The notes beneath the pieces are model-generated. The model ran no database searches and was not told where the DNA came from. It saw only the letters and a program-made list of their open reading frames with translations. Below, piece by piece: positions 5,269-5,348 of a stretch of DNA of 5,348 nucleotides. Positions within the stretch are counted from its first letter, which is position 1. The number at the start of each line of letters is the position of its first letter. The translations under genes and the position numbers were made by a program. This DNA is from an uncultured bacterium (GTDB lineage: Bacteria; Cyanobacteriota; Vampirovibrionia; Gastranaerophilales; Gastranaerophilaceae). The stretch lies in assembly GCA_949286405.1 (NCBI GenBank), contig CASECH010000023.1:1-5348 (forward strand), read 5' to 3'.

Positions 5269-5348
5269 ATGAATAATATAACTTCACAAGGTTCACAAGA
5301 CAGAGCAGCTAATCAAATTGCAGCACATAAACCTGTTGAATCTGTTGA
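5269..5348 (+). CDS. N-terminus of an unrecognised protein, truncated by the window
   Basis: An ATG at 5269 follows AGGAG (5258-5262) at 6 nt, an excellent ribosome binding site, and the frame remains open for 26 codons to the window edge. The visible residues begin MNNITSQGSQDRAANQIAAH and continue KPVESV. They are hydrophilic, rich in Asn, Gln, Ser and Ala, with no signal peptide or membrane segment, so a disordered start of a cytoplasmic or non-classically exported protein is likely. The family is not recognisable. It is divergent from the AMIN-like gene. Confidence 0.7.
   Translation, partial: MNNITSQGSQDRAANQIAAHKPVESV

Overview
The window is AT-rich bacterial DNA carrying two house-keeping ribosomal genes, one glycan-precursor gene and four less ordinary genes (two of them cut by the window edges). 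The S12 and S7 proteins read like cyanobacterial ones: S12 has KTKSPAL, CPQRRGVCTRVYTTTPKK, SYIPGIGHNLQEHS and RGTLDTAGV, and S7 ends in MAEANKAFAHYRY. Together with the very low GC content and an AMIN-type envelope protein, this suggests a non-photosynthetic relative of Cyanobacteria (Melainabacteria/Vampirovibrionia, for example a Gastranaerophilales-like gut bacterium). That placement is inference from recalled family sequences, not from a search.

Layout. Positions 1-445 (minus) hold the N-terminal part of an unrecognised membrane-anchored protein. It is divergent from rpsL-rpsG (616-1469, plus), and two good sigma70-type promoters stand back to back in the gap. The rpsL leader is unusually GC-rich and can fold in two mutually exclusive ways. 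rpsL and rpsG overlap by one base and the unit ends at a strong bidirectional terminator (1490-1525), so fusA and tuf do not follow. The terminator also serves the convergent gene at 1537-3120 (minus).

The gene at 1537-3120 is the most remarkable item. It is a full-length homologue of the hybrid-cluster protein / hydroxylamine reductase (Hcp, prismane) family. By my by-eye alignment it has lost essentially every ligand of the hybrid Fe-S-O cluster and two of the four cysteines of the N-terminal [4Fe-4S] site. The frame is nevertheless intact and has its own -10 box, ribosome binding site and terminator. It looks like a maintained pseudoenzyme or a repurposed Hcp scaffold.

Divergent from it is wecB (3249-4373, plus), a UDP-GlcNAc 2-epimerase supplying UDP-ManNAc for surface polysaccharide. 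It converges on a minus-strand gene (4407-5066) encoding an exported protein with a predicted AMIN-like domain, one transmembrane segment and a basic cytoplasmic tail. A GAAA-loop terminator lies between the two. The window ends with the first 26 codons of an unrecognised plus-strand gene (from 5269) that has a good ribosome binding site. No gap reaches 300 bases. I saw no tRNA, rRNA, CRISPR array, insertion sequence or attachment site.
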